Part shown: piece after piece, positions 46,580 to 57,253 of the stretch
How positions within the stretch are numbered: position 1 is the stretch's first letter
How the letters are laid out: every line of letters starts with the position of its first letter
DNA from: Grammothele lineata
Lineage: Eukaryota > Basidiomycota > Agaricomycetes > Polyporales > Polyporaceae
Length of the DNA stretch: 64,000 nt
Direction: 5' to 3'
Assembly (NCBI GenBank): GCA_002150815.3
Contig: NDFF03000396.1
Span: forward strand, 186,001 to 250,000
Made by a program: the position numbers and the translations under genes
The notes under the pieces: model-generated
What the model was told of the DNA's origin: nothing
Seen by the model: only the letters and a program-made list of their open reading frames with translations
The model's database searches: none

Positions 46580-48693
46580 GAGTTTCGGCGATGGTTTTGG
46601 TTTCTTGATATATGCGCGGCTTGGACGATGGTGACGACAGAGCGTTGGTGCCCCTCCTTAAACAAACTTGTACCATTCTTTGTAATCCTCCGTGGGATTT
46701 TTGCGCTCTTTACTACCTTCCATATGCTTGCTCAACATGTCATATGTCGCTCGTTCTTCGTCTCAAGGGAAACCTGAACCCTAGTCAATCAATGTTGTAA
46801 ATTTCGACGACTCGCTATCCTGCGTGGACTCTGGGTTGAGTTTGGAGGACTAAGTACAGTCCAACTTCAAGGCGGAACACCCGACCGACCCGACGGAGTG
46901 GTTTAAGCGCCCGTTCGGCCCTCTCTCTGTTCAATTTTACTCGTACTGTATGTCTTGCTCTTGATTGGAACCATGACCTTTCTCCCGCTCGCAAGAGACA
47001 TCACGAAAAACTGTGTTTTTGCCGCTGAGACGTTGGCCTCGAAATATAATGCACAGGAGATCTGAATCCCGATAGACTCACTCGTCAATGCTGCTGTGTG
47101 GGTGAGCTACAGTACCTACCCACGTTCTGCATAGAAGTTCAATAGTCGAGGTAAGTGCGAACCATCCCAATTGTATAGTGATACTCATTGGCTTCTGAAG
47201 TAGATACAACTTCAAGAACTGACGCGTGAAGTTGACCTGCTCGCAGATTAGGTTGTGACTCATGGGAGGCTTCAGGTTGATATCTGCTCGAGGTACGTCG
47301 CCTCGTGTTCATTTTCTGTCCCCGTTGAGACCAATATCACTCTTCTGCACTGTGAACATCAAATCCAAGACATTCGCATGCGGTACTACCCAGCCTTGTT
47401 TGTCAAACCGTTACCGAGCCTTCTCTAGGAGCTCGACTACGCCCTGACGCCGGCAGAGAGGCGTTGAATCTCTTTCAAAATACGACACCGACAGTGGCTC
47501 TAACTCTATATTACAACTCGCCACGAGACCACGACGGAGGATCAATTATACACCTTGACTAGCTACCCCGTGAGCGTGGCCCAACCAGAACTCCCTATGT
47601 ATCGCGTCTTTCGCAAGCAGAGGGCAGGCAAGTGGCCGTTTTGCACTCAGGCTTCTATAGCGTGTGTGACCTACTTTGTCCACCGCCGACTGCTACGGCA
47701 CCATACGCTTCTGAGCAGCCGCTCGTCGATTCTGTGCCAAAGAAAGTGCCGTGTACGCTGCTTCCATTCCCTTCCAAGGCCTGGCCGAATCTCACTTGTC
47801 CTTTTTCAGGCGAATTAGAGGGCTACCTCAAGACGTGCCTCATGTACCGACACAGTACGGAGATGAGCGGGGCTGTCGTTCCGCGTGCTCACTTGGGAAC
47901 GAAAGACGTTTGCTGCCTTCGATGTTCTTTAAAGTTCATCGTTCAACGCTCGAGTTCAACCATCGCGTGTTTTGTATCGCGTACGACAGTGCCTGCGCTT
48001 ACTACCCCCGACTCCCGGATTACCGATGGCCTATTCAGGTCCCACCGCGTTGTGAGTGATCCTCTCTTTGAAAATCAGACTAAGTCGAGTTCTCCATATC
48101 TATCGAGAACGCTGTCGTTGGACTGAAGCTTCTTCTTCAGCGTACGGTGGGAACATCGGATCCCCTCACGGTGTGCTCATCTGCCTCCCGCGAACGCACT
48201 TAGACGTGCGAAAGAGCTCGGACGCCACGATAGATGTCTCAACCCCGCATTTGGCCTACGCCGCCATTTCGAGCAAGTTATCTTCCTCGCCTACCTGCTG
48301 CCCCACTGAGCGCGTGCCTTTCGGTCGCCATTCGACGACGGACTCGCTCCCGGAGGGCCGCCTTAGCTCGCTCCCGCCGGGGCAGAATTCCGGCCGCGCC
48401 ACGATGATGCTGCCTCGTGTTTATCTGTTGCTGCTCCCCGTGCGCTATCTCTGCTCATGTGTGGTCTCTCTAGCTTCGCTGCTCGCGTGCATGCTCGGCA
48501 GAGTCCACGCCGGGTGCAACGCTGTCCTCGTGTGAGGTATCATTGCGGAAGACATGCGCGTAGGTGCACATGGTGCGACCGCAAAGACCGCAGCACGTCA
48601 TCAGAGTTCCAATTGTTTGTCCTGTGCTCAAAGAATCCAAGACCTTCCCATCGTCTCAGTAGCCCTCTCGCCCAGGAGTTACTCCCTTCCAAC
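46580..48693. other. Gene-poor region with possible membrane-protein remnant
   Basis: On the minus strand, 47078-47263 encodes a hydrophobic helix-like stretch (SITIQLGWFALTSTIELLC) next to a possible GTAGGT donor, and 46960-47050 encodes FFVMSLASGRKV. This may be a broken multi-pass membrane gene, but no full model can be built. The rest (47.3-48.7 kb) has no supported gene; the last few hundred bases are the 5' flank of the UstYa-like gene. Confidence 0.3.
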
Positions 48694-49455
48694 ATGGTCA
48701 GCGACCGAACGATTACCATGCCTCTGCGATGCGTACTTTACGCAAGTCTCGCGATCATCCTGGCCAACGTCTTCTTTGTCTCAAGGGCGCTATCAAGAAT
48801 CAATCAGCTCACTAGTCATCTCCCTCCAGAACAAGCGGTCGAGCGGGAGTACAGTATGTCCATCCAGCGTTCGACCCTCACTTGCACTCATATCTCACAC
48901 ATTACGATGTCTCGCGCCCTAGCTTTCATCGGCGACGACGTTCCCACCCATGCACCTATCACGCTGCCCGCGGTCACCCACATCCTGACCTCGGATGAGC
49001 CTCTCTACGGCCTCTATGCTGATGCCGAGTGGGGCGCGCTCTTTCCATCGGATGATGGTTTCGTCACCCTCGAGCCCACCGCCGCGGCGCCCTCCCTCGG
49101 CACCGCAAACGCCACCACCCGTTCCCGCGCGCGCCCGCGGACGTTCCTTGTCTCGGCCGTGCATCAGCTCCACTGTCTCGACGCCCTCCGCGTCTCCTTC
49201 GCCGATCCATCTCGTCCTGGGGCTGCCGCGCATGTCGAGCACTGCCTCAGGTACCTGCGCCAGCTCGTACTCTGCCATGCGGATGCCACCCTGGAGCCTG
49301 ATGAGCCGGGATTACGCGACGGGGTGTGGACGCATGCGGCGAGCGGCGTCGGCGCGCAACACCAGTGCAGAGACTGGAGAACGCTGTGGGCGTGGATGGA
49401 GGCGCACCCTTCTGGACCTGTCGACGTGGAAGCAGCTGAACCGGGTGAGGATTGA
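48694..49455 (+). CDS. UstYa-like (DUF3328) type II membrane oxidase
   Basis: Two exons (48694-48853 and 48923-49455) total 693 nt, 230 aa. One membrane anchor follows the N-terminus (LRCVLYASLAIILANVFFV). The luminal domain carries the two family motifs: HQLHC at 134-138 and HVEHC at 157-161, each an HxxHC copper/iron-type site, with the usual LRQLVLCHADATLEP afterwards. UstYa-family proteins act in fungal secondary metabolism, including macrocyclisation and oxidation of ribosomal peptides such as ustiloxins and cyclochlorotine, and halogenation or oxidation in other pathways. The 69-nt intron is in frame, so the unspliced version is also open; the splice is preferred because it joins TFIGDDVPTHAP cleanly and has GTATGT..CTAG ends. 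The exact C-terminus past PSGPVDVEAAEP is uncertain. Confidence 0.85.
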   Translation: MVSDRTITMPLRCVLYASLAIILANVFFVSRALSRINQLTSHLPPEQAVEREYSMSIQRSTLTCTHISHITMSRALAFIGDDVPTHAPITLPAVTHILTSDEPLYGLYADAEWGALFPSDDGFVTLEPTAAAPSLGTANATTRSRARPRTFLVSAVHQLHCLDALRVSFADPSRPGAAAHVEHCLRYLRQLVLCHADATLEPDEPGLRDGVWTHAASGVGAQHQCRDWRTLWAWMEAHPSGPVDVEAAEPGED

Positions 49456-49985
49456 CGTTAAAACGGCACAGGAAGCTGGATTCAGATAGAAAAATGATCC
49501 TCGAGGCGGCGGCGTGATGTACGGACTTCACATTCAGAGTCTATGGTTTGGCTCCACCGTGTACGCAGGCTTTCTACGGTTTATCATCAACGCTTTCCTG
49601 AGTTTTGGTACCTATTCCAGGATTCGACTGCGTGACGTCGAGATAGATTATCGTGCATCGCCGAACAGCGTCTTGAGGGGACCACAACGTTCACCTCAAT
49701 TGATTATACATCGATACCATCATACGAGATATTTTGAGAATACACAAGCGTTTACGATACGCAGTATCCTCACCTGAGGCTCGGTATCAATGGCATACCA
49801 TCGAATTGACATCTCACCTAGCACCACCATCCAACTCTTGCTCTAAGTTTATCAGCTATCCAGAATCACGTAGTCATATAAAATCTGAGCAGCGCAAGGA
49901 CGGTTTGAAGGATTTATTGTCGACTAGTCCCCTGACTCGAGCTAGACCAGACAGCCGCGTTCCTCTCACCTGATTTTTCTTCGCC
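49456..49985. other. Short intergenic region between UstYa-like and peptide genes
   Basis: 530 bp, AT-richer than its neighbours, no gene seen. It would hold the UstYa-like terminator and the peptide-gene promoter. Confidence 0.5.
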
Positions 49986-50355
49986 ATGCCCCGTGCGCCA
50001 ATCATACTCCTTGTCTGTCTCCACGCTTGTCTCTTGGTGCTTGGTACACCCAGATCCAGTGTCCCCGGTAAAAAGGCACAGACGGCCATTCAACCCAACG
50101 TCCAAGCTTCCAGTGTGTCGTACACAGTACCTACTCAGCGTGAGTCTGATCCCTCTCATTCTCATTCAAAGCACATTTCCATTCTGATGCTTTATAATCC
50201 AATGTTAACGACCTCCGCTGTCCGATCTTTCGTGCACGCCAGATCTAGAAGAGAAAACGTCCGGCGCTTCATCCACAAGTCCGACTGTGAGGACGGTTGG
50301 AAAAGAAGACGACGTTTTTTTGCATGATCTTGGCATATGGAACCCTTCTATGTAA
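49986..50355 (+). CDS. Small secreted peptide (86 aa), candidate precursor
   Basis: Two exons, 49986-50139 and 50249-50355, sum to 261 nt with a stop at 50353-50355. The first exon opens with a strong signal peptide (PIILLVCLHACLLVLG, cleavage likely before TPRSS). The mature part has a dibasic GKKAQ site, then TAIQPNVQASSVSYTVPTQ, and after the junction a Ser/Thr/Glu-rich stretch ending DVFLHDLGIWNPSM. The 109-nt intron is GTGAGT..CTAG. Reading on without splicing also stays open but gives a His/Arg-rich tail that looks unnatural. No known family is recognised. Being 530 bp downstream of and on the same strand as a UstYa-like gene, it could be a ribosomal-peptide precursor, but no repeated core peptide is present; a secreted effector-like protein is an equal option. 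Confidence 0.5.
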
Positions 50356-52608
50356 CAGTGAAGGATGGCATGGCAGACAAAGGTATACGGAATCGATTCA
50401 CGACGACCTCGTCCGGCCCCACACTGACTCGCCATATCCGCTGCTGCTGACCACCTCTTGATTCTATTTCCCGCAGATTATCGGCTTGGCAGAGCTCCCC
50501 GGCGTACATCGTCCTGTAATACGACAAGTCACTTTCACTGAGTTCACATCAAGCTGCACACTATTCTGCCACTCGAAATGATTGTATATATATTGCACTT
50601 TGTCAATTGGTTTGGGAGTCCGAGTCGATGTAGACTTGTAATTGTAAAAATCGGATGCAGAAATTGTCGGAGGGGTAAGGCTTGGGCACGAGGAAGTACT
50701 GAGGTAGTATTTCCTGATGTAGTGACTCCTTATCCACTTGGTGCAATGGTCACCGCAGAAGTAGCGTTTACATGATAGTCATTAAGGGACCTGACTCGAC
50801 GGAGCAGACGACTGGTTGAAAGTCCGGTGAACTGGGGGAACGCTAGATATACCATCACTAACAAACAGACCGGTTTTTTGGGTTCAGTGGGCTCTTGCAT
50901 CAGTTCTCAATACCGCTTCAAAAAACCAATGAGCGAGCACCTAGCTCGGGGTGTTTGCATTCAAAAATCAGTCTGCATGACGTGATTTTCCACGGCTAGT
51001 TACCGTTTATGAAGTAGTAGGGAGCGAGTGAAGAACCGGTCGAGCATCAGCAAAATTGCACAGGGCATGGACGGGATTGGGGCCTGCGTGGGCAAGATTG
51101 CTGAGCGCGCGGCCGCGGGCGGACCGGGGGGCGCTTATTCTTCAGGCGCGACCCTGCAAGGCAGCTCGCGCAGCTGGTTTTACGCCCGCGCCAGCCCGTG
51201 CAGGACATGTTCAGTGCGCGGGCGCGGGCGAACCAACGTGTTGCACTCGAACGAGCGCGCGCACTCGCGCACAAGACATGTTCAAGCTAAAGCTGGTCAT
51301 AAAGTTGTACTAGGCTACTACCACTGAGTGCTACAACTTCGAGCTTTGACGCGTCCTTAGTCCTAAGTTGGTAACTACTTATGCGGTTTTATAGACTGGA
51401 TTGCCCCTTAATGAGCTACTGCTGAGACAGGGAGCTGCCCAGATACTTCAATTCAACGGTAAGGCCCATCCGCCTGGCAGTTGAAAGCGAGCGCGAGCCG
51501 TCGCTGACGTCACGTTCACGGTCAGGTGACGGCGCGCGACGAGCAAGAGCAAGGGCGCGCGACGTCATCGCGTCATGCAAGTGCCCTTCTCGCGCCCTCG
51601 TCTCTCCGATCTCTGCCCTGCTGCCACCAAGGCTCGCAAACCCTTTACCCTAGTATATCTTTACTGTGTCCGCTCCAGATATATAAACCCATACCTCAAG
51701 CCTCCTTCTCTCACTCGCCTCTTTCCATTCGAGTCCTCCGCATTCACTTATCCTCTCGATCTTGTCATGCAGTCGGATGTGTAGCGTCGAGTGGATATTT
51801 GACGGTACGCCACATGTTTTAGCTCTCAACGCTCAATGTACTCACTGTGTTGATGATTTGTCGCCCACCCATGAGTGGGACTGCATCCGCCTGCTGGTGA
51901 GTGGCCTCCTCGCACGCTGCGCCACTGGTGCAGCTGTTTTTAAAACTCTGGTACGTTCATTTTACACTTAGTGCGTTCAGCAAGGCTAATGTTGGCGTTC
52001 ATTCCGGGCTACTCAATCCGATTCGAGGCCGAGGGGCGCGCGCTGCGCCCATGTCTGCTCTGACGGTCGAGTCTGCGCTCGAGTGGCCCTTTGAAGCCGG
52101 ACCGGAGGGACATGCGCAGGCTGGACCGCCTCGATCAGAGTCGAACTGGTTCGTCTGTCTCGATCTGGCGGGATTCGGCTGGTGTTTTAGCAGGCCGTCG
52201 CATTTTGTACAGTATTCGACTTTTTGTAGTAGCTACCCCCAAATGAGATCTCACGATAGCACATCCTCTGTCTGTCGCGAGCTTGTTATCAAGCCATCCC
52301 AAGTACAAAATCTCTAATAGCGCGTGGAACGGCCTTACGCCGGCGTACGCCCACGCCCAATCCCCCAGCGCGCTCGATTGCCCGTGCAATAAGCCTCTGC
52401 GCATGCGACCGCCCGCGCACGTCGCGCTCAGCCCGCGATCGCCCGCGTAGCGGGGTCGCGCGCTCTGCCCAAGGATGCATCGGGCGCGGTAGGTTTTTCT
52501 CGGGGCGCTTGGGCTCGCCCCCGCGCACGCGGGCTTATGGGGTGTTTTTGCTGATGAGGTTTCATTGTGAACACACCTCAGGCGAATCGAGGTAGAATCG
52601 CTATAGGA
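50356..52608. other. Non-coding region before the transposon cluster
   Basis: No gene is supported. A GC-rich block at 51050-51300 (many GCGCGC/GCCCGCG runs) resembles in composition the block at 52330-52560. A promoter-like sequence at 51680 is listed separately. The 52330-52560 block abuts the left end of the inverted-repeat element. Confidence 0.45.
51680..51687 (+). promoter_or_regulatory. Strong TATA element without a downstream gene
   Basis: TATATAAA is followed by 70 bp of CT-rich leader (CTTCTCTCACTCGCCTC) and an ATG at 51767, the classic layout of a strongly expressed fungal gene. The frame stops after five codons (ATG CAG TCG GAT GTG TAG), so the gene seems lost or interrupted. Confidence 0.45.
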
Positions 52609-54897
52609 CATCAGGAGTCCGGGAAATTCCTTATCGTACTTACGTGTCCTTACCACGCTTAAAATAGGCGCTAAGGGGCTTAAGGCCCGTAAGGTTTTAA
52701 GCACCGTAAGGGCTCTGTGCGGGGCAACAAATTGTCATTCGTAGCATGAACACTACAGCGAATACATCATACTTGACATACATGGTATTGAATCACATGC
52801 ATAGTTAGAAATTGGATGTATGTAACGTGGAGTAGGGGGCGATACTAATAGTGAGCCGGGCCTGACCCGCACATTGCCACTCGTATGCACTAGGAAGACG
52901 CGAGAGAGCATGTATGAGAAGGGCAAGATTCGCAGTGAAAGCATGTATGTAGTAGTTCTGTAGAGCGAGAGGTATTAGAGCTCACCTGCAAGAGGCTTGG
53001 GTACACGGAGTTGTGACATGAATAACCGTGTCCGCACACACTACAGCGTACAGATATGCGCTTAGCGGCGTCAATGCGGGCTTACATGTCATGTGTGTTT
53101 GGTGCTTGACTGGATGATTGTGAAACCGAGCGAGCCGGGGTAGATGGCTGCCATGAGCGTTGAGCACGTACCCGTGTAAACCGAACATGCCCTCTCCAGG
53201 CGCTGAGCCATCGCTTTGCATCGTTATTAGACTTCCAGATTTGTAATGCCGGGATTATAGCCAGTGAAGGTGAAGGTGTCGTCCATCGTGCTGATAGTTG
53301 CCGTCGCGTACGAGCGATTGCGGAGGGCTCAAGGAGAGCTAGTACAGTCAGCTAAAAAGATACACGTAGTAAGGTAAGGACATCGCTCGAGATTATAAGA
53401 CATACCTTTATCAATGGTCCTAGAACATTGTGTTTGAACGGAGCAGCGATAGGGAGAGCGAGGGTGAGGGGACAGGAGGAGAGAGACAAGCAACGGGCTG
53501 GTGTGAACGACGAGATTCAGGCCAAGTCCGAAGCGCCCAAGCGCCGTTGTCGCGCTGGCGGAGCAAATTTCGGCGCTCTGTCACTCTGCTTTCACCACCA
53601 CATCTGTCTCCCCTCTCGTCTTCCTCTTTGATGTCTTCCTCCTCAACACCCCTCAAGTTGCAACCATCAATATGCGTTTATGTTGCATTGCTCCGAGAGA
53701 AGTAGGTGAGAGCTGAAGGGGTGGGAGATCAGTACGAACTGGTTGCGAGGCTACAGGTAAGTCTCTGCTACATCGCCTTCATGTTTATGTTGTGTTCAAC
53801 TCTGTGCTCTCCCTCCTATTGGTCATCCGCAAGGAGCATTTGAACCTCGGAACCGCTGCGAGGGAGGCCGGGAGCAGCCTCCAGCGGCCCATGTGCGTGC
53901 TCTCATCCAATCGTAGGTAGGTCGCTTTCGCCCTGCACGTGGATCGCCTCATCAATTCCGAGTCACCCTATGTGTACCCTAGGTAATCCACTACCCATAC
54001 AAGGAAGACCCGAGTGCGATCGTGGTGCACATGGCTCTACGCACGTACGCCCCGGCAGGCACACCGCCTCCGCACCCTGCTGGCCGCCTCCACAAGTTTA
54101 CAAGGTCGGACCCCCATCTGTTCTCGCCCATCCTCCCTAGGTGCGTGCTCCGATTCCGCATCACTGCGTCGTCCGCACCACGTGCAACTCCCCTCCATTT
54201 TCTGTCTAGGCAGAGGAGCAGGCGCAGAGATTGGATACACGCGGGCCCCCCGCCCGCGCCGCGGTCGCCCACGCCTTCACCCCCACGCTCACCGATGAGG
54301 ACGCCAAGTCGGCGGCAGCGTTCGCGCAGATGCGCGCACGCTCGCGACCGCCGTCCTTCGCGGCAGCGCATGTGCCTGCGCCCCCTCTCTTCGCGTCCGC
54401 CCATCATAGTCCAGCGCCTACCCAAGCTGAAGCCCAGGGGGCGCTCAGCCGCGGCGCACCATTCAAGGTCGACCACGAGCTTCGGGTAGGGCCTACATTG
54501 TCCCGCACTGAGCGGAGCGCGCCTGACGTCGATTCAGACGACGTGGAATCGACATCCCCAGGGCAGCCGTGGCGCCGTCGCCCGGGCGCGCGGCGCGCGG
54601 GGCGTGCCCAATGGAGCTGCTCAACGAGGACCTGAACGGGGGCGTGCTAGTCTTCTTATGTATCTGTAGCTGCCTCTTCCATGTACCCGTTGTACCCGAA
54701 TGATATCCGATTTCGCCAGCCCCGCATTCACCCACTATCCACCCGTGGTCCGCACATTGTTCTTACCGGCCTTAACGGCCTTACCGTGCTTACGAGCCCT
54801 TGTGTACTTACGGATCTGTACTTAACACCCTTATCAGCGCTTATTGCCCTTATATGGTAGAATAAGGGCGAATAAGTAATTTCAGGAAGTTCTGATG
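52609..54897. mobile_element. Degenerate 2.3-kb terminal-inverted-repeat element, no transposase
   Basis: The outer left end CATCAGGAGTCC then GGGAAATTCCTTATCG is matched in inverse by the right end, whose complement reads CATCAGAACTTCC then TGAAATTACTTATTCG. Inside each end lies a 100-120 bp array of CTTA-containing units about every 8-10 bp (CTTACGG, CTTAAC, CTTACGA), closing with CCGCACA on both sides (about 52727 and 54747). The interior has no supported coding sequence, so the element is non-autonomous. The ends have diverged at about a third of positions, which suggests age. I could not identify a clear target-site duplication. Confidence 0.55.
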
Positions 54898-54961
54898 GAG
54901 TTGGCCACGCCCTAGACTCAGTCAATATTTCTAATACACATTCTTCTCACTGAGAGACTAG

Positions 54962-55166
54962 CACCGGTGGAATTTCCCGCGGGTCAAACCCCGGTATTTA
55001 TGGTGTTTCACAGAGGAAATTCCTCATCTGACAGAGGAAAACCCTCGGTCCGAAATGGGTTTTTGCACGTGGAAATAACAGCGTGCGGTGACACGTTTCC
55101 ACTGTCAGATTTCACCGAGGTGGATCGTGAATTCCTCGGTGGGCACCCCGCATAATTCCTCGGTAG
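54962..55166. repeat. About 205-bp fold-back (MITE-like) repeat
   Basis: The left part CACCGGTGGAATTT then CGCGGG is mirrored by the right part, whose complement reads CTACCGAGGAATTATGCGGGG. Inside, TCTGACAGAGGAAA (near 55027) faces its inverse complement TCTGACAGTGGAAA (near 55100). The direct unit AATTCCTCGGT also occurs twice near the right end. The whole block can fold as one imperfect hairpin centred near 55065. Confidence 0.5.
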
Positions 55167-55492
55167 CATGACAGTGTAATAAGTATACCGTATATGGTCC
55201 GCAGGACCTGCACACCAGCCTCTGAATGTGCTACATTCTGAACATAGAGACTCGCAAAACATACAATAGCAATATATATTGGTTTCGTAGCCCAGATGGG
55301 ATAATGCGCATACAGGTGGTACGGTTGAAGGCTAGCCTTTAACTAGAAGGGATGGGGGTATACGTACTACAGCATATGCGCACCCGTGCACGCGCGCGGG
55401 CTTGTTCGCATCGAATTTGGTTGATTGTTAGACGAGCATACGCAGCGTACGAGGCCGCTATGACTGGGGGAACAGCACCTCAATGGACGTCT

Positions 55493-56835
55493 TCAATGTT
55501 CATCAATCGGGGACGTTGCCGCCCGCGACCGGGGTGCACTCATACGACGCTTCTTGGCCGGCGGAGCTGGCACTTCCTCATCCGACTCATCCTCATCCGA
55601 CTCATCCTTGTCCTCGCGCTCACCCTCCCCAGCCCCCACTACTGCCTCTTCCTCTTCGTCATCGCTACCCGCACCATCGCCCTCCCCGTCGCCCTCCCCG
55701 TCGCCCTCCCCATCTTCATCGGTAGCGGAATCGTCCTCGTCACTTCCAGCGCCTGATTCGTCGTCGGCCGCGCGCACTCGAGCGGCAGCATTGGCTGCCA
55801 CTGCTTTCCGTAGCACTACATCCGTCTTGTTAGAAGCATGTGCAGGCTTCACTTTACCGATAACCTTCTTCAGCTTCAGGACGCGGCGGCCTTGAGCGTC
55901 TTCGGTGACAACGGCAGTCTTGGTGTGCTTGGTGGCATACCGGCGATGGTTCATGAAATACTGAATGATGATTTGCTCGGTAGCCCAGTCATTTTCGAAG
56001 TTGGCAAGGTACAGATTATCTTCCCGCGCCTGCCATCTGGTGAGCAACTTCTAAAACGGGGTAGTGCTTTGTACTGCTCACCAACGCAAGGACAGCGCCC
56101 AACATCGGGTTCCTTTGCTCACGTACGCCCTTCAACCAAGTGAGCTGACCTACAAGTGCAAGCTCTCGCACACTAGCCTAGATGCAGTGCTCTAGTGAGT
56201 CCCGCAGAACGTCAGCAAAGCAGGCAGGGCTCACTAAGATATCCGAATACTCGCGCTTCTTCTGGCGCTCCTTCTCCTCGTCCCACACTTCACCCTCCTG
56301 CGGCGCAAGAAGCATGGCGGTTCGAAGCTTGTATTCGCGCCCGCAGGTTCCCTTCGGCTTAGGAATCTTCTTGGGTGCCTTACTCTTCCGTTGCCGCTTT
56401 TTGAGCTTCTGCACTTCCGCCTCAGCGGCCTTGCGTGCGGCCTTCTTTGTATCCACTTTCGCTGTATGGTACGTGAGTGGATATGTTAAAGCACCAGCAC
56501 GCACCAAGCTTACCTTTCATCTTGTGCAGCTTCTTCAGCAGCTCTTTGCGGCGCCCATCGGAGATGCCGTCATCGGCGGTACTGCTGGCAGGCTGGCTGG
56601 CGGCTGACGGGTCTGCATCACTGTTCGACAGCTCTTCAAGAGCCTCCGTCCCCAACACTTTCTTGCGCTTTGCTGATTTAGCCACAGGTCCCGCGGGCTG
56701 GCTGTTCCCATTGTCGTTCTTGTCGGTGACGTGGCCAGCAGCGGATTTGACGGGCGCCTTTGCCGCAGTAGTCTTCGGCTTCCCTTTTGGGTTGGTGAGT
56801 TCCTTCTTGTTTTCCTTGCCTTTGTTGTTCACCAT
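55493..56835 (-). CDS. Lys-rich/acidic protein, likely transposon-associated, 400 aa
   Basis: Four exons (56514-56835, 56235-56461, 56082-56177, 55493-56050) total 1203 nt. The N-terminal third is Lys/Ala-rich and probably disordered (MVNNKGKENKKELTNPKGKP). A basic stretch follows (KKAARKAAEAEVQKLKKRQR, KAPKKIPKPKGTCGREYKL), then a folded-looking middle with RWQAREDNLYLANFENDW and IIIQYFMNHRRYATKHTK. The C-terminus is strongly acidic with a DGEG repeat and ends in a nuclear-localisation-like PAKKRRMS. The family is not recognised. It is head-to-head with the Tnp2 transposase gene (418 bp between starts) and sits among repeats, so it may be the DNA-binding accessory protein of the same element, as TNPA is for plant En/Spm. 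That pairing is inference. Confidence 0.65.
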
Positions 56836-57253
56836 AGCTGAATTATATGAAGCAGGGTGATGGGAGAGGAGAGTGGTGGGGTAAGGTGTTGGTTGGGAAG
56901 GGTGAGGGCGAGCTCGCGCGACTGAAGTTGGTGGCGCCGGAGTTTTTCGCTCGAGCAGGCTCGGGCCTCAGGAGCTCGCTGCTCTCGCAGTTGCGACCCC
57001 TGCCCTTGTCATTGCTCCCCTCTCGCTATACTTTCTGTGCATCGACATTTACCTGAATCTATCAACTTTTCGTAACATATTGACATACTGCTGTCACACT
57101 ACTCCTCCGAGCGCCGCTGATTTTACTCAAGTCTGGTGCGAAGAGGCAAAATTCTGTCCACTGGATCTGGCGCTGTATCTGTGAAGTATAAATCTCGCAG
57201 TACGTCACACATTGGTTTTATTTCTGCATGGGTTGGTGAACCAGATACTACAG

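Noticed and set aside
55660..55740. CTCCCCGTCGCC tandem-like repeat
   Set aside because: It is the codon-level repeat of the DGEG acidic tail of the 400-aa protein, not an independent repeat element or CRISPR array.
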